Assembly: GCA_900548385.1 (NCBI GenBank)
Contig: URKJ01000003.1
Coordinates: 123,411 to 187,410 of the forward strand
Reading direction: 5' to 3'
Source: an uncultured bacterium
GTDB taxonomy: Bacteria; Verrucomicrobiota; Lentisphaeria; Victivallales; UBA1829
Length of the DNA stretch: 64,000 nucleotides
The notes under the pieces were generated by a model. That model was given only the letters and a program-made list of their open reading frames with translations, did not search any database and had not been told where the DNA came from. A program made the position numbers and the translations under genes. Numbering within the stretch: the first letter of the stretch is position 1; each line of letters starts with the position of its first letter. Shown here one piece after another: positions 1 to 9,210 of the stretch.

Positions 1-78
1 AAATTCCATGTGTTTTCCTTTCTGCTGTCGTGTGATGCCCTGTACTATATCCCCTGACAGCCGGATTTAAACCGGGAT

Positions 79-105
79 CCGGAAAAAATAGTCCGTTTTT
101 TCCGG
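79..105. terminator. Inverted repeat upstream of mnmA
   Basis: A perfect 10-bp inverted repeat (CCGGAAAAAA, 7-nt loop, TTTTTTCCGG) lies just before the mnmA promoter. The T-rich arm could make it a terminator for a gene outside the window on the left, but the T run is inside the stem rather than after it, so this is uncertain. Confidence 0.3.
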
Positions 106-115
106 TTTTCCGGGG

Positions 116-143
116 TTGCAGTCATAAAAAGATGTGATATTTT
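116..143 (+). promoter_or_regulatory. Candidate sigma-70 promoter of mnmA
   Basis: TTGCAG (116-121) and TATTTT (138-143) are separated by 16 bp. They sit 35 bp upstream of the mnmA ATG, which is preceded by the ribosome-binding sequence TAAGGTG. Confidence 0.45.
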
Positions 144-177
144 ATACAAAATAACTGTTTTAACTTTAAGGTGAACC

Positions 178-1245
178 ATGAAAATTCTCGTAGGCCTCAG
201 CGGCGGAGTCGATTCCGCCGTGACAGCTCTGCTTCTGAAACGTGCCGGCCACGACGTTTCCGGCGCGATCATGTCGATTTGGAATGATAAGAACCCCTGG
301 AAAGGCGGGCAGCGCAAAGCCTGTTACGGCCCCGATGAAAAAGAGGATATCGAAAGCGCACGTTCCGTTGCGGAGACGATCGGCATTCCGTTTCATGTGT
401 TTGACTGCTCCGCGGAATACGAAAAGATCGTTTTGGAAAATTTCAAAGACGAGTACAATTCCGGACGAACGCCGAATCCCTGCATCCGCTGCAACAGCCT
501 TGTGAAATTCGGCGTTTTGCCGTTTGTCGCGAAAAAGGCGGGAGTTGAATTCGACAAGTTTGCAACCGGGCATTATGTGCGGCTCCGGGAACGGGACGGC
601 CGCTATCAGCTTCTGCGGGCGGTTGATCCGGGCAAAGATCAGTCTTATTTCCTGTACCGCCTGAAACAGGAACAGCTTGCGAATGTCCTGTTCCCGCTTG
701 GCGAACACCGCAAGTCGGAGATCCGCCGGATTGCAACGGAAAGCGGACTGCCGGTCAGCGACCGTCCGGACAGTCAGGATTTCTATTCCGGTGATTACCG
801 GGAACTGCTCCAGCGTTCCGAGCAGCAGGGGGAGATCATTGACGAAACCGGAAAAGTCGTCGGGCATCACAGCGGTTTCTGGAGCTATACCATCGGACAG
901 CGCCGCGGGCTCGGCGTCGCGGCGAAACACCCGCTTTATGTAGTCCGGGTCGATCCTGAAAAAAACATTGTTTACGTCGGTCCGGAAGAGATGCTGAAAA
1001 AGACAAAAATGCGGGTTACGGAGCTCAACTGGAGCGGTATTCCCGCTCTGGAGGGACCGCGGGATGTCCGTATCAAGGTGCGGTCGATGGGAAATGGAAC
1101 CGCGGGTTCGGTTTCGCCGGAAGCCGACGGCTCCGTCAGCGTCACGTTCTACGAGGAACAGAAATCGCCCACGCCGGGACAGTCCGCCGTATTTTATGAA
1201 GACGATCTTCTGCTTGGCGGCGGATTGATCGGGGATGTGAACTGA
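178..1245 (+). CDS. mnmA: tRNA 2-thiouridine(34) synthase, CxxC type
   Basis: This 355-residue protein is the ATP-dependent thiolase that adds sulfur to U34 of tRNA Lys/Glu/Gln. The PP-loop GLSGGVDS is at residues 6-13, the NPCIRCN motif at 100-106, and the C-terminal part carries the family's YTIGQRRGLG motif. The catalytic Cys102-type motif of E. coli is D-x2-C; here it is C-x2-C. Where the second catalytic cysteine is usually found (ICF motif after the Ser-Gln pair), this protein reads SQDFYSGDY and has no cysteine. It may therefore belong to a variant that uses a different sulfur-transfer chemistry, possibly with an iron-sulfur cluster; that is inference. Its stop shares one base with the hydE ATG, so the two genes are probably translated together. 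Confidence 0.9.
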   Translation: MKILVGLSGGVDSAVTALLLKRAGHDVSGAIMSIWNDKNPWKGGQRKACYGPDEKEDIESARSVAETIGIPFHVFDCSAEYEKIVLENFKDEYNSGRTPNPCIRCNSLVKFGVLPFVAKKAGVEFDKFATGHYVRLRERDGRYQLLRAVDPGKDQSYFLYRLKQEQLANVLFPLGEHRKSEIRRIATESGLPVSDRPDSQDFYSGDYRELLQRSEQQGEIIDETGKVVGHHSGFWSYTIGQRRGLGVAAKHPLYVVRVDPEKNIVYVGPEEMLKKTKMRVTELNWSGIPALEGPRDVRIKVRSMGNGTAGSVSPEADGSVSVTFYEEQKSPTPGQSAVFYEDDLLLGGGLIGDVN

Positions 1246-2303
1246 TGACGGATGCGGAACTCAGACATCTGCTGGAACTGACCGACCCGGAGGAGCAGGA
1301 GGCGCTGTTCCGTTCCGCTTACGAAATGAAGCTGCGCCATATCGGGCCGAACGTCAGTCTGCGCGGTCTGGTGGAGATCAGCAACGTCTGCCGCAAGAAC
1401 TGTTATTATTGCGGTATCCGTGCGGGAAATCCGAATCTCCGCCGGTACCGTGTCGGAAAAGAGGAGATCATCGCTTCCGCTCTCTGGGCGTATGAACACC
1501 ATTACGGTTCCGTGGTTCTTCAATCCGGAGAAATCGCGTCCGAAGAGTTCGTGGAGTTCGTCGAATCCACTGTTCGCGGGATCATGGAGGGGAGCAATGG
1601 AGAACTCGGTATCACGCTCAGTTGCGGGGAACAGGATGTCCGCGTGTATGAACGTTGGCGCAAGGCGGGGGCGCGCCGCTATCTGCTCCGGATTGAGGCG
1701 TCGGATCCCGCGCTCTACCGCAGACTGCATCCGGCGGATCATGATTTTGAAGTGCGCAGGGAGTGTCTGCGCAGACTGCGGGAACTGGATTATCAGGTCG
1801 GTTCCGGAGTGATGATCGGGCTTCCGGGGCAGACTGTGGAGAATCTGATCCATGATCTGCGGTTCTTTCAGGAATTCGATCTGGATATGATCGGCATGGG
1901 GCCCTATATTCCGCACGAGGATACCCCGCTCGGCGCGGGGATCGCGGTGACGCCGGAATTCAAGCGGGAGCAGCTCGAAAAAGGATTGCGGATGATCGCC
2001 TGCACACGTCTGCTTCTGCGCGATGTGAATATCGCTTCCACGACCGCGCTTCAGGCTCTGGCGGACGACGGGCGCGAGCGCGGACTTCTGGCGGGAGCGA
2101 ACGTCATCATGCCGAATGTCACCGATACGTCGTACCGTCGCGGCTATCAGCTTTACGCAGGAAAACCGAGTCTGGATGAGAATTCCGAACAGTCCTGCGA
2201 CAATCTTACCCGCCGGATTCATTCCATCGGGGAAACCATACTTTGGGATCAGCACGGGGATTCCCGTCACTATTTCAACCGCAAACAGGAAACGGAACAA
2301 TGA
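1245..2303 (+). CDS. hydE: [FeFe]-hydrogenase maturase HydE (radical SAM)
   Basis: This is a radical SAM protein of 352 residues whose cluster motif is C49-x3-C53-x2-C56 (VCRKNCYYCGIR), followed by the HydE-type GIRAGN. HydE helps build the dithiomethylamine/2Fe subcluster precursor of [FeFe]-hydrogenase together with HydF and HydG. The length and the sequence around the cluster fit HydE better than biotin synthase BioB, which belongs to the same superfamily. No hydrogenase, hydF or hydG is in the window. Upstream it overlaps mnmA by one base, and downstream the GH36 ATG at 2300 overlaps its stop, so the three genes probably form one operon despite unrelated roles. Confidence 0.85.
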   Translation: MTDAELRHLLELTDPEEQEALFRSAYEMKLRHIGPNVSLRGLVEISNVCRKNCYYCGIRAGNPNLRRYRVGKEEIIASALWAYEHHYGSVVLQSGEIASEEFVEFVESTVRGIMEGSNGELGITLSCGEQDVRVYERWRKAGARRYLLRIEASDPALYRRLHPADHDFEVRRECLRRLRELDYQVGSGVMIGLPGQTVENLIHDLRFFQEFDLDMIGMGPYIPHEDTPLGAGIAVTPEFKREQLEKGLRMIACTRLLLRDVNIASTTALQALADDGRERGLLAGANVIMPNVTDTSYRRGYQLYAGKPSLDENSEQSCDNLTRRIHSIGETILWDQHGDSRHYFNRKQETEQ

Positions 2304-4075
2304 TGATTCAATCGACTGTCGGCGAAATCTGCGTGAAAGGCGATTTCGGAACCGCATGGACTCTGAGCCATACACAAACGGTGCTTGAACCGGGCCTTGA
2401 AGTGATCCGCCTGCATCTGGAAACTCCGGACGAACTTCCGCCGCCGGGTTTCACGCTTTCATGGAGCGTTCCGCAACTGGATATGCAGACCCGCTGGCAT
2501 CCGAAATCCATTTTCAACCGCTATATTCCGGCGGACTGGGGTGGATCGACGGAGTCCGACCTGGCAACATCCGCTCCTCTGATGGCGTTCCTGAACCTGA
2601 AAGGGCAGAACCGGCTGACGTTTGCCGTTTCCGAGGCAAAACGGTTTGTCAAGTTCAGCGGCGGAGTCTGCGAGGAGTCGAACCGGATCGGCTGTAAAAT
2701 TGAGCTGTTCACGGTTCCTGAAGCTCCGCTTCACTCTTACGATGTTGAACTGCGTCTTGACACCCGCAGTATTTTCTATGCCGATGCGATCCGTTCCGTC
2801 GCCGAGTGGTTCGCCTCGTTTCCCGAATACAAACCGGCTGTCGCGCCGGAAGCCGCGTTCGAGCCGATCTATTCCTCCTGGTACAGTTATCATCAGCAGC
2901 TGTTCGACCACGAACTGGAGGCGGAGTGCGCCCGTGCCGGGGAATACGGCATGAAAGGGATCATTGTCGATGACGGCTGGCAGACCGACGACAGCAATCG
3001 CGGTTATGCATTCTGCGGAGACTGGGAAATCTCGAAAAAACGTTTTCCCGACATGCGTGCCCATGTGGCGAAGATCCATGCGCTCGGCATGAAATACGTT
3101 GTCTGGTATTCGGTCCCGTTTGTCGGATTCAAAAGCAGGGCGTACGACCGTTTCAAAGGGAAATTCCTCTATGAGAATCAGCGTCTGAACACTGCTGTGG
3201 TGGATCCGCGTTTTCCGGAAATCCGCGAGTATCTGATCAATATTTACGAGACTGCGATCCGGGAATGGGATCTTGACGGATTCAAGCTGGATTTCATTGA
3301 CAGCTTCTGTTACTATGTCTATGGTTTCAAGGATCCGGCGGTTGCGGAGAACTATGCCGGACGCGATATCAAATCGCTTCCGGAAGCGTGCGACGTCCTG
3401 CTTTCCGAGATCATGCGCCGGCTGCGCGCGCTGAAACCGGATATTCTGATCGAATTCCGTCAAAGCTACATCGGTCCGGCGATCCGTAAATACGGCAATA
3501 TGCTTCGGGCGGCGGACTGCCCTGCGGATATTCTGTCGAACCGTCTCCGTACTTTGGACCTTCGGCTGACGTCCGGCAACACCGCGGTGCATTCGGATAT
3601 GCTGGAGTGGAATGAGAACGAGACGGCGGAGCTCGCCGCGCTTCAACTGCTGAATGTTCTGTTCAGCGTTCCGCAGATTTCGGTCCGTCTGGACAGGATT
3701 CCCGAATCGCACCGCCGCATGCTTCACTTCTGGCTGGATTTCTGCATCCGTCACCGGGAAGTTCTGCTGCATGGATACCTGAAACCGTATCATCCGGAGA
3801 TGAATTACCCGATCGTCTCCTCCGAAACCGCCAGAGAGAAGGTGATCGCGGTCTATAATTACGGTCAGGTGGTGAAAGTTGCCTGCGATCCGGGCAAACC
3901 CTGTTATGTGATCAATGCCACGGGACGCTCGGAACTGGTCCTGGAATTGCAGAACGTTCCCGTTTCCGCGGAGCTGTTCGACACGTTCGGCCGTCCGGTT
4001 TCCGTTCCGGTGCTCAAAGCGGGACCCGCCCGCGTCTCCATTCCCTATTCGGGATTGCTGGTTCTGAATTTCTGA
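2300..4075 (+). CDS. GH36-like alpha-galactosidase
   Basis: This 591-residue protein is a glycoside hydrolase of the GH36/melibiase clan. From the chosen start, the barrel motif DDGWQT lies near residue 224 and the nucleophile is expected to be Asp331 in the FKLDFID motif. The acid/base is probably one of the aspartates in ADCPADIL (about 406-410). The N-terminal 190 residues are the usual beta-sandwich, and a small beta domain ends the protein. There is no signal peptide, so it is cytoplasmic and would act on imported alpha-galactosides. I chose the ATG at 2300, which overlaps the hydE stop; a longer reading frame extends into hydE. The substrate cannot be fixed from sequence. Confidence 0.8.
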   Translation: MMIQSTVGEICVKGDFGTAWTLSHTQTVLEPGLEVIRLHLETPDELPPPGFTLSWSVPQLDMQTRWHPKSIFNRYIPADWGGSTESDLATSAPLMAFLNLKGQNRLTFAVSEAKRFVKFSGGVCEESNRIGCKIELFTVPEAPLHSYDVELRLDTRSIFYADAIRSVAEWFASFPEYKPAVAPEAAFEPIYSSWYSYHQQLFDHELEAECARAGEYGMKGIIVDDGWQTDDSNRGYAFCGDWEISKKRFPDMRAHVAKIHALGMKYVVWYSVPFVGFKSRAYDRFKGKFLYENQRLNTAVVDPRFPEIREYLINIYETAIREWDLDGFKLDFIDSFCYYVYGFKDPAVAENYAGRDIKSLPEACDVLLSEIMRRLRALKPDILIEFRQSYIGPAIRKYGNMLRAADCPADILSNRLRTLDLRLTSGNTAVHSDMLEWNENETAELAALQLLNVLFSVPQISVRLDRIPESHRRMLHFWLDFCIRHREVLLHGYLKPYHPEMNYPIVSSETAREKVIAVYNYGQVVKVACDPGKPCYVINATGRSELVLELQNVPVSAELFDTFGRPVSVPVLKAGPARVSIPYSGLLVLNF

Positions 4076-4081
4076 ACAGAT

Positions 4082-4115
4082 GCAGTGTGCTCCCGGTTTA
4101 CAGGGAGTACACTGC
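4082..4115. terminator. Hairpin between convergent GH36 and GH32 genes
   Basis: A 13-bp stem with one G-T wobble (GCAGTGTGCTCCC / GGGAGTACACTGC) and an 8-nt loop lies between the two converging genes and includes the last codons of the GH32 gene. No strong U tract follows on either side, so termination efficiency is uncertain. Confidence 0.5.
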
Positions 4116-5582
4116 GATTTCCATGCCTTCCGCCGTCACAGCGCCCGCAGCGGGACTGGCGAGCGGAACCGCAAAATAAAACAGTCCTTCTTTTTCAAAG
4201 AATTCAGCGGAAACAACGTCTATGATCAGGCGTCCGGTCAGCTGTTTCATCTGCGGCGGAAGAGCGTAACATCGTTTTTCCATTCGCAATTCGTGTGAGA
4301 CGAAATCAAACGTCAGGGTGTTGAGCCCGATTTTCAGAACAGCAACGGGGGCGGTCGTGTGCAGTTCGATTTCCATTGCTTCTGTTCCTGTGCCGCTCTC
4401 TTTCCGTTCCGGGATTGCGAAAGGGAAGACCAGCAAGGTGGAATTGCTCAGACGGAATTCGACCGGAAGAGTCATGCAATGGGCGTAATACCGCGTCGCA
4501 TGATGCAGCTGCAGCCATGCCAGATAGATGATGCGTCCGTCCGGGGCATTGTGTACAAGCTGTCCTGCATAACAGCCCGGTTCGGTTCCTTTCGGGAAGA
4601 AACTCCGCACATCCGTTTCAAAGTGAATTCTGCCGTGCTTGATTGTTCCGACCCGGTAAAATCCGTTTGCTTCAAAGAAAACCCATTTCCACCGCTTATC
4701 CGCTTCATCCTGAATGCGGAACAGTCCGGGACATTCCCGTCCTTCTCCGAGTTCATAGCGGTCCGTTTCTGTCCAGTGCAGCAGATCGTCGGAACGGTAG
4801 AGCGCGAATTCTTTTGGATCTTCTGAGAGAAACAGCGCCATTCTCCAACAGTTTTCCTCCGGATCGAATACGATTGCGGGATCGCGTTCTCCGGTTTCGC
4901 GCGATTCAGTCAGCAGCGGATTGCCGGAATATTTGTGAAATGTCCGCCCGTCATCCACACTGAAAGCAAGATTTTGGGTTGCCGGGCGTTTTGCCGGAGC
5001 AAGGTCGCCTGCCGCTGTATAATAGAGCAGGATTGGCGGCTTTCCGGGGACGGCTTGAAGCCCGCTCCGGTTTTCTCTGTCTATGACCGCACAGCCGGAA
5101 AACATTGCGCCGGTTTCATCGGGATGGAGCACGATCCGGTCATGCTCCCAGTGGAGCAGATCGCGGCTTGTTGCATGAAACCAATGCATATTGCCCCATG
5201 CGGCAGCAAACGGATTGTACTGATGAAACAGATGCCAGACGCCGTCTTTGTAATAAAGTCCGTTCGGATCGTTCAGCCAGCCCCGTGCCGCGGTGTAATG
5301 AAAGTGCGGACGTTCCGGTTCTTCTGCCGGATCGGGCAGCGGAGAGATTTCCTGTTTCCATTGCAGATTCATGAAAAATGCCGGGGACGATTCGATTTCG
5401 ACAGTTTCTCCGGCGAACGGAACGGGATAGTCCGCAGTGAAGTCCGCTTCTGCCGCCGGGCAGGGGGAAAGTTCCAGTTTCATGCATTTTCCCTGTCCCC
5501 AGCGGAACAGAACGGAAATTCGTTCCGCTTGTGTTTTTACGGGAACCGACAGAATATTTCCGGCTGTGAGTTGCTGTTTCAT
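4098..5582 (-). CDS. GH32 fructan/sucrose hydrolase
   Basis: This 494-residue protein carries all three GH32 catalytic motifs. These are WLNDPNG with nucleophile Asp105, the transition-state stabiliser motif RDP at 233-235, and the acid/base motif ECPG with Glu283. The five-bladed propeller is followed by a short C-terminal beta-sandwich. About 90 residues precede the catalytic core, which is longer than in minimal invertases. There is no signal peptide, so it probably splits sucrose or short fructooligosaccharides inside the cell. It lies 37 bp downstream of the U32 gene on the same strand and may be cotranscribed with it. An AAGGAA ribosome-binding site precedes the ATG. Confidence 0.88.
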   Translation of the reverse strand: MKQQLTAGNILSVPVKTQAERISVLFRWGQGKCMKLELSPCPAAEADFTADYPVPFAGETVEIESSPAFFMNLQWKQEISPLPDPAEEPERPHFHYTAARGWLNDPNGLYYKDGVWHLFHQYNPFAAAWGNMHWFHATSRDLLHWEHDRIVLHPDETGAMFSGCAVIDRENRSGLQAVPGKPPILLYYTAAGDLAPAKRPATQNLAFSVDDGRTFHKYSGNPLLTESRETGERDPAIVFDPEENCWRMALFLSEDPKEFALYRSDDLLHWTETDRYELGEGRECPGLFRIQDEADKRWKWVFFEANGFYRVGTIKHGRIHFETDVRSFFPKGTEPGCYAGQLVHNAPDGRIIYLAWLQLHHATRYYAHCMTLPVEFRLSNSTLLVFPFAIPERKESGTGTEAMEIELHTTAPVAVLKIGLNTLTFDFVSHELRMEKRCYALPPQMKQLTGRLIIDVVSAEFFEKEGLFYFAVPLASPAAGAVTAEGMEIAVYSL

Positions 5583-5619
5583 GAAAAATTCCTTTTTTTT
5601 GTGAATGAAGAATATTGTG

Positions 5620-7806
5620 TCAGGTTAATCCGCGTTCCCAGTTGAATTTGGAAATCGCATTCTGCGTTCCGGTTACCCGGAGATCAACGATCCGGTCGGC
5701 GGGAATGCGGGGGGCTATCGACATCGCGGCGGCTGGATGCAGAAGCGTCAGACCGTCGGCTTTGCGTATCAGAAAGGTTTCTCCGTGCAGATCGGTCAGG
5801 CTCCGGATAACCGCGGTCTCCGCCCGTGTCGCCAGCAGTACGGGATGTCCCTGGCAGTAAATCTCGACCGGCAGAGGCGAGTTGCGGATGAGCGCTTCAA
5901 CGTCGGTTTCGGAAAGTTCGATATGGGCATGAACCGCTGTTGCGCCGAGACTCTGCAGTTCCCGTGCCGCAAAAGAGTTTGCAACCGGCAGCGGCGGAGC
6001 CGTGCGGATCTCAATGCCGGGGAATGAATTCAGAATATGAAAATGGGAAAGCGAGGTTGCGCGGAAAACCCGGACGCCCGCGTCGACCGCATCGGCGATC
6101 CGTCTGATCAGCGCGGGAATTTCCGTTTCCGGAGTGAAGAACGGCAGGATGCACTCCCGTTCCGGATCCGGATTCGCGTTCAAGTCTTCGGCAATGATTC
6201 CGTTTTCCGTTTCCGGCGCAGTTCCGGGACGTACAAAAAAGATCGTTCGCGTATGTTCCGGGGGCGGAAGCGGCGTATGTGTCCGGCAGTCGTTCAGCAG
6301 TCGTTCCGCTTTCCGGCTGGAGGCTTCGCGGAGCTGCGGAACGGAGATTTCCCGGTTCACCCATTCCTGAAAAGCACGTTTCAGCGCTTTCTGATGGTCG
6401 CGGCGGAGAAAGTAGGAGCCGTCCACCGAGGCTGTGATGCGTCCGGCGGAGAACGGGGTATCGGGCAGGGAACGGAAAAGCGCCGTCAGTTCGCCGGAGG
6501 AGAATGCGCGTTTTTCCGCCGGTTCCGTCTGTACCGGGAAATGCCGGATCTTGGACGCGGCGGAAACGGCCAGTCCGGTTGCGGAAAGCCGGAGTTCAAA
6601 ATCCAGTACGGGCCCCTGGAGCGGGAGATTGGCGCACCGTTTCTCCATGGTGTCGTGTGTTTCGCCGATCCGGTAAAGAATGCCGTTTTCAAAAATCGTT
6701 TTGCCGCGGAACGGAATGCGGCAGAGCTGTCCGGGAAACGCTTTTTTGACAGGACGCTTCCCGATGAATAGTTCCAGAATGGTCAGCGCTTCCCCCTCGT
6801 CTCCTGCGGCGGATTGAACGCGGATATTGTCGCCGATGTGCAGGCGTCCGGTCAGTTCCGCTTCAAAGGAATCGTGCAGAACGCGGCGGACGCGTCCGCA
6901 GAACTGTCCGACTCCTCCGGGAGCGTCGGGGCGGATCAGAGTCCGCATGGAGTCCTGCGTATAGAATCCGAGGGAACGTTCGCGGGAGCAGGTGCGGCCG
7001 AGCAGTTCCAGCGTCTCTTCTTCCGGGGCTCCGTCGAGCGCTTTCCGGTAGGCGGCGACCACATTCGCCACATAATCCGCTTTACGGAGCCGCCCTTCGA
7101 TTTTGAGAGAGGCGATGCCGAGTTCGCGGAATTTCGGGATCAGACGGATTGCGGCAAGATCGCGGGTTGAGAGATAGAATGCGTTTTTTGCCCGATCGGA
7201 GCGGAAAAGACGACGGCACGGCTGCTTGCAGCGTCCCCGGTTGCCGCTTGCTCCGCCGAGCCATGAGGAGAACAGACAGGTCCCGGAGAGGCATGCGCAG
7301 AGCGCTCCGTGAACGAATACTTCCAGTTCGACCGGAGATTCCGCCGCGATCCGTTCCAACTCTTCCATCGTGACCTGACGTTCCAGAATCACGCGTTTTG
7401 CGCCCATTCCGGCAACCGTTTTGACCGCTTCGGAGTCGTGCAGAGCCATCTGCGTGGAGGCGTGGATCGTGAGAGCGGGAAAATAATCGCGGATCATCCG
7501 CAGAGCGCCGAGGTCCTGCACGATGACCGCATCGGGACGCAGGGCGTCCAGTTCGGCAAGCGTCTGAGCCGCATCCGCGAGTTCGGATTCCCGGATGAGC
7601 GTGTTGAACGTGACGTAGACTTTGCGTCCTGCCTTGTGCGCGTATGCGATGAGGCGGGACATGTCGTCATAGGAAAAATTGTCGCTCCGTTCACGGGCGT
7701 TGAATTTTTTCATGCCGCAGTAGACTGCGTCCGCGCCGGCGTCGAGCGCCGCCAGAGCGACGGGCAGCGATCCCGCCGGGGCAAGAAGTTCAATCGGATG
7801 TGTCAT
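5620..7806 (-). CDS. Peptidase U32-family protein (RlhA-like)
   Basis: The 728-residue protein has a TIM-barrel U32 domain in its first 300 residues. The U32 signature, at about residues 162-197, contains the cysteine-rich sequence HGALCACLSGTC followed by GRCKQPC. A long C-terminal region resembles the collagenase-like extension of large U32 proteins. Members of this family with the cysteine cluster act in RNA hydroxylation (RlhA makes 5-hydroxycytidine in 23S rRNA; TrhP acts on tRNA), so a protease role should not be assumed. I chose the ATG at 7806, preceded by AGAAGG. Longer in-frame starts would run into the terminator of the upstream gene. Confidence 0.8.
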   Translation of the reverse strand: MTHPIELLAPAGSLPVALAALDAGADAVYCGMKKFNARERSDNFSYDDMSRLIAYAHKAGRKVYVTFNTLIRESELADAAQTLAELDALRPDAVIVQDLGALRMIRDYFPALTIHASTQMALHDSEAVKTVAGMGAKRVILERQVTMEELERIAAESPVELEVFVHGALCACLSGTCLFSSWLGGASGNRGRCKQPCRRLFRSDRAKNAFYLSTRDLAAIRLIPKFRELGIASLKIEGRLRKADYVANVVAAYRKALDGAPEEETLELLGRTCSRERSLGFYTQDSMRTLIRPDAPGGVGQFCGRVRRVLHDSFEAELTGRLHIGDNIRVQSAAGDEGEALTILELFIGKRPVKKAFPGQLCRIPFRGKTIFENGILYRIGETHDTMEKRCANLPLQGPVLDFELRLSATGLAVSAASKIRHFPVQTEPAEKRAFSSGELTALFRSLPDTPFSAGRITASVDGSYFLRRDHQKALKRAFQEWVNREISVPQLREASSRKAERLLNDCRTHTPLPPPEHTRTIFFVRPGTAPETENGIIAEDLNANPDPERECILPFFTPETEIPALIRRIADAVDAGVRVFRATSLSHFHILNSFPGIEIRTAPPLPVANSFAARELQSLGATAVHAHIELSETDVEALIRNSPLPVEIYCQGHPVLLATRAETAVIRSLTDLHGETFLIRKADGLTLLHPAAAMSIAPRIPADRIVDLRVTGTQNAISKFNWERGLT

Positions 7807-7824
7807 GCCGGGTACCTTCTGTTT

Positions 7825-7871
7825 GCAAAAAAAGAAAACGGATGTCTGCCGTAATATAGCAGACATCCGTT
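7825..7871 (-). terminator. Intrinsic terminator after the Gfo/Idh gene
   Basis: A perfect 13-bp stem (AACGGATGTCTGC / GCAGACATCCGTT, loop 9 nt, 7837-7871) is followed on the minus strand by a T-rich run of about 12 bases. It ends the Gfo/Idh transcript. The U32 start codon is only about 20 bp beyond it, so U32 expression would need read-through or a promoter inside this short interval. Confidence 0.8.
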
Positions 7872-7895
7872 GAAATGAAAACCGGAAATCGAAAA

Positions 7896-9017
7896 TTACT
7901 TGATAACGATTTCTTTTCCGGCAGCGGCGGAGTCATAGATGCCGTTGAGAATCTTCTGAACGGCGAGTCCGGCTTCGCCCGGAGCGCGGAGTTCGGTTCC
8001 GTTCAGGCAGCCGCTGACCCAGTTTCTGAGTTTGGCGGTGAAGAGCATGTTCCAGTCGCTGGAGGGGAGATAGCCCGGGACTTCATTGATCATGGTTCCG
8101 GCGCAGTCGCGGTAGATTTCCGCGGGACTCCAGGAACCGCCGCCCTTGTCGCCCATGAACGTGAAGTTCCAGACGTCTTCCTTGATGTGGGCGGAGAAAG
8201 AGGATTCGATCTGCATGATCGCGCCGTTGGCGAAACGGATCTGCCCGATCGCGAGGTCTTCGACCGTGAAAGTCTTCCAGTCCCAGTTCGGCCACATGGA
8301 GACGACTTCGGACGGTTTGTCTCCGATGTAGGTCCAGACGTTTCCGGAGGCCGCGACCGGTTTCGGGGAGCCCATGAAGTAGTGTGCCACTTCGATCAGG
8401 TGCACGCCGATGTCGATCATGGGGCCGCCGCCCTGGAGCTCTTTCTGTCCGAAAACACCCCAGTTCGGAATTCCGCGTCTGCGGAGCGCACGGCATTTGA
8501 CGAACATGATATTGCCGAACTGTCCTTCATCGCGTGCGCGGACGAGGAATTCGGTGTTGTTGTGGTATCTCTGCTGGAAACCGACGGAGAGTTTGCGTTT
8601 GTTTTTCTTCGCAACTTTCACCATTTCCTCGCACTCTTTGACGTTCATGCCCATCGGTTTTTCGGTGATGGCATGGCAGCCGGCGTTGAGGGCGTCGATC
8701 ACGGCGGGAGCATGTACGCCGTTCGGGGTGCAGACGTCAACCGCATCGGGCTTGATTTTCTTGAGCATGACTTTCCAGTCTTTGAAGAGCGCTTTTTTCG
8801 GAAGGCCCCATTTGGATTCCATCACATCAAGACGTTCCTGAAGGATATCGACGCCTGCGACAATCTCAACTTCGGGAATGCTTTTGTAGGCTTCCAGGTG
8901 AGTCTGTGCGATTCCGCCGCATCCGACGATTGCCACGCGGAGCTTTTTGCCTTTGTATGCGGCTTGTTTCGAGTCCATTGCGAGTGACTGTGTTCCAACA
9001 CTTTTATCGAGCGCCAT
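7896..9017 (-). CDS. Gfo/Idh/MocA family NAD(P)-dependent oxidoreductase
   Basis: This 373-residue protein has a Rossmann domain with GCGGIA at residues 32-37 and the family's EKP motif at 119-121, followed by the alpha/beta substrate domain. Enzymes of this family oxidise or reduce sugars, inositols and sugar acids. Its place downstream of the sugar-acid operon suggests a pathway step, such as converting a sugar to the lactone or an epimerisation by redox, but the substrate is unknown. The start at 9017 is supported by AAAGGAG eight bases upstream. A 194-bp gap containing a hairpin and a promoter separates it from dgoA, so it can be transcribed on its own. Confidence 0.85.
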   Translation of the reverse strand: MALDKSVGTQSLAMDSKQAAYKGKKLRVAIVGCGGIAQTHLEAYKSIPEVEIVAGVDILQERLDVMESKWGLPKKALFKDWKVMLKKIKPDAVDVCTPNGVHAPAVIDALNAGCHAITEKPMGMNVKECEEMVKVAKKNKRKLSVGFQQRYHNNTEFLVRARDEGQFGNIMFVKCRALRRRGIPNWGVFGQKELQGGGPMIDIGVHLIEVAHYFMGSPKPVAASGNVWTYIGDKPSEVVSMWPNWDWKTFTVEDLAIGQIRFANGAIMQIESSFSAHIKEDVWNFTFMGDKGGGSWSPAEIYRDCAGTMINEVPGYLPSSDWNMLFTAKLRNWVSGCLNGTELRAPGEAGLAVQKILNGIYDSAAAGKEIVIK

Positions 9018-9075
9018 CTGGAATACTCCTTTGTTAATTTGGTTTCTTTCCGGCGAATTTTTGGTGTTGAGAGAT

Positions 9076-9104
9076 AAATTAACAGAGGATGACCGCATTT
9101 TCAA
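9076..9104 (-). promoter_or_regulatory. Promoter of the Gfo/Idh gene
   Basis: Reading the minus strand, TTGAAA (9099-9104) and TAATTT (9076-9081) are 17 bp apart, about 60 bp upstream of the Gfo/Idh ATG. Confidence 0.5.
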
Positions 9105-9168
9105 CAGTCAAATCATGTTTTTTTGTGCAAAAAGTATACAAAATGTGATATTGCCCGGTTTTTCCGCT

Positions 9169-9197
9169 GTTTCCGGGGCGTCGAATCCCCCGGAAAC
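9169..9197 (-). terminator. Strong hairpin after dgoA
   Basis: A perfect 10-bp stem GTTTCCGGGG / CCCCGGAAAC with a 9-nt loop begins 13 bp after the dgoA stop. It lacks a U tract, so it may be a 3'-end stabilising hairpin or a weak terminator separating dgoA from the Gfo/Idh gene. Confidence 0.4.
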
Positions 9198-9210
9198 GGA
9201 TCGGAAACGG

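Noticed and set aside
1245..2303. Biotin synthase instead of HydE
   Set aside because: The sequence after the cluster (GIRAGN) and the overall pattern match HydE, and no biotin gene is near.
7875..8987. Long open frame on the plus strand opposite the Gfo/Idh gene
   Set aside because: It is an antisense shadow with no family motif; the minus-strand gene has complete motifs and a ribosome site.
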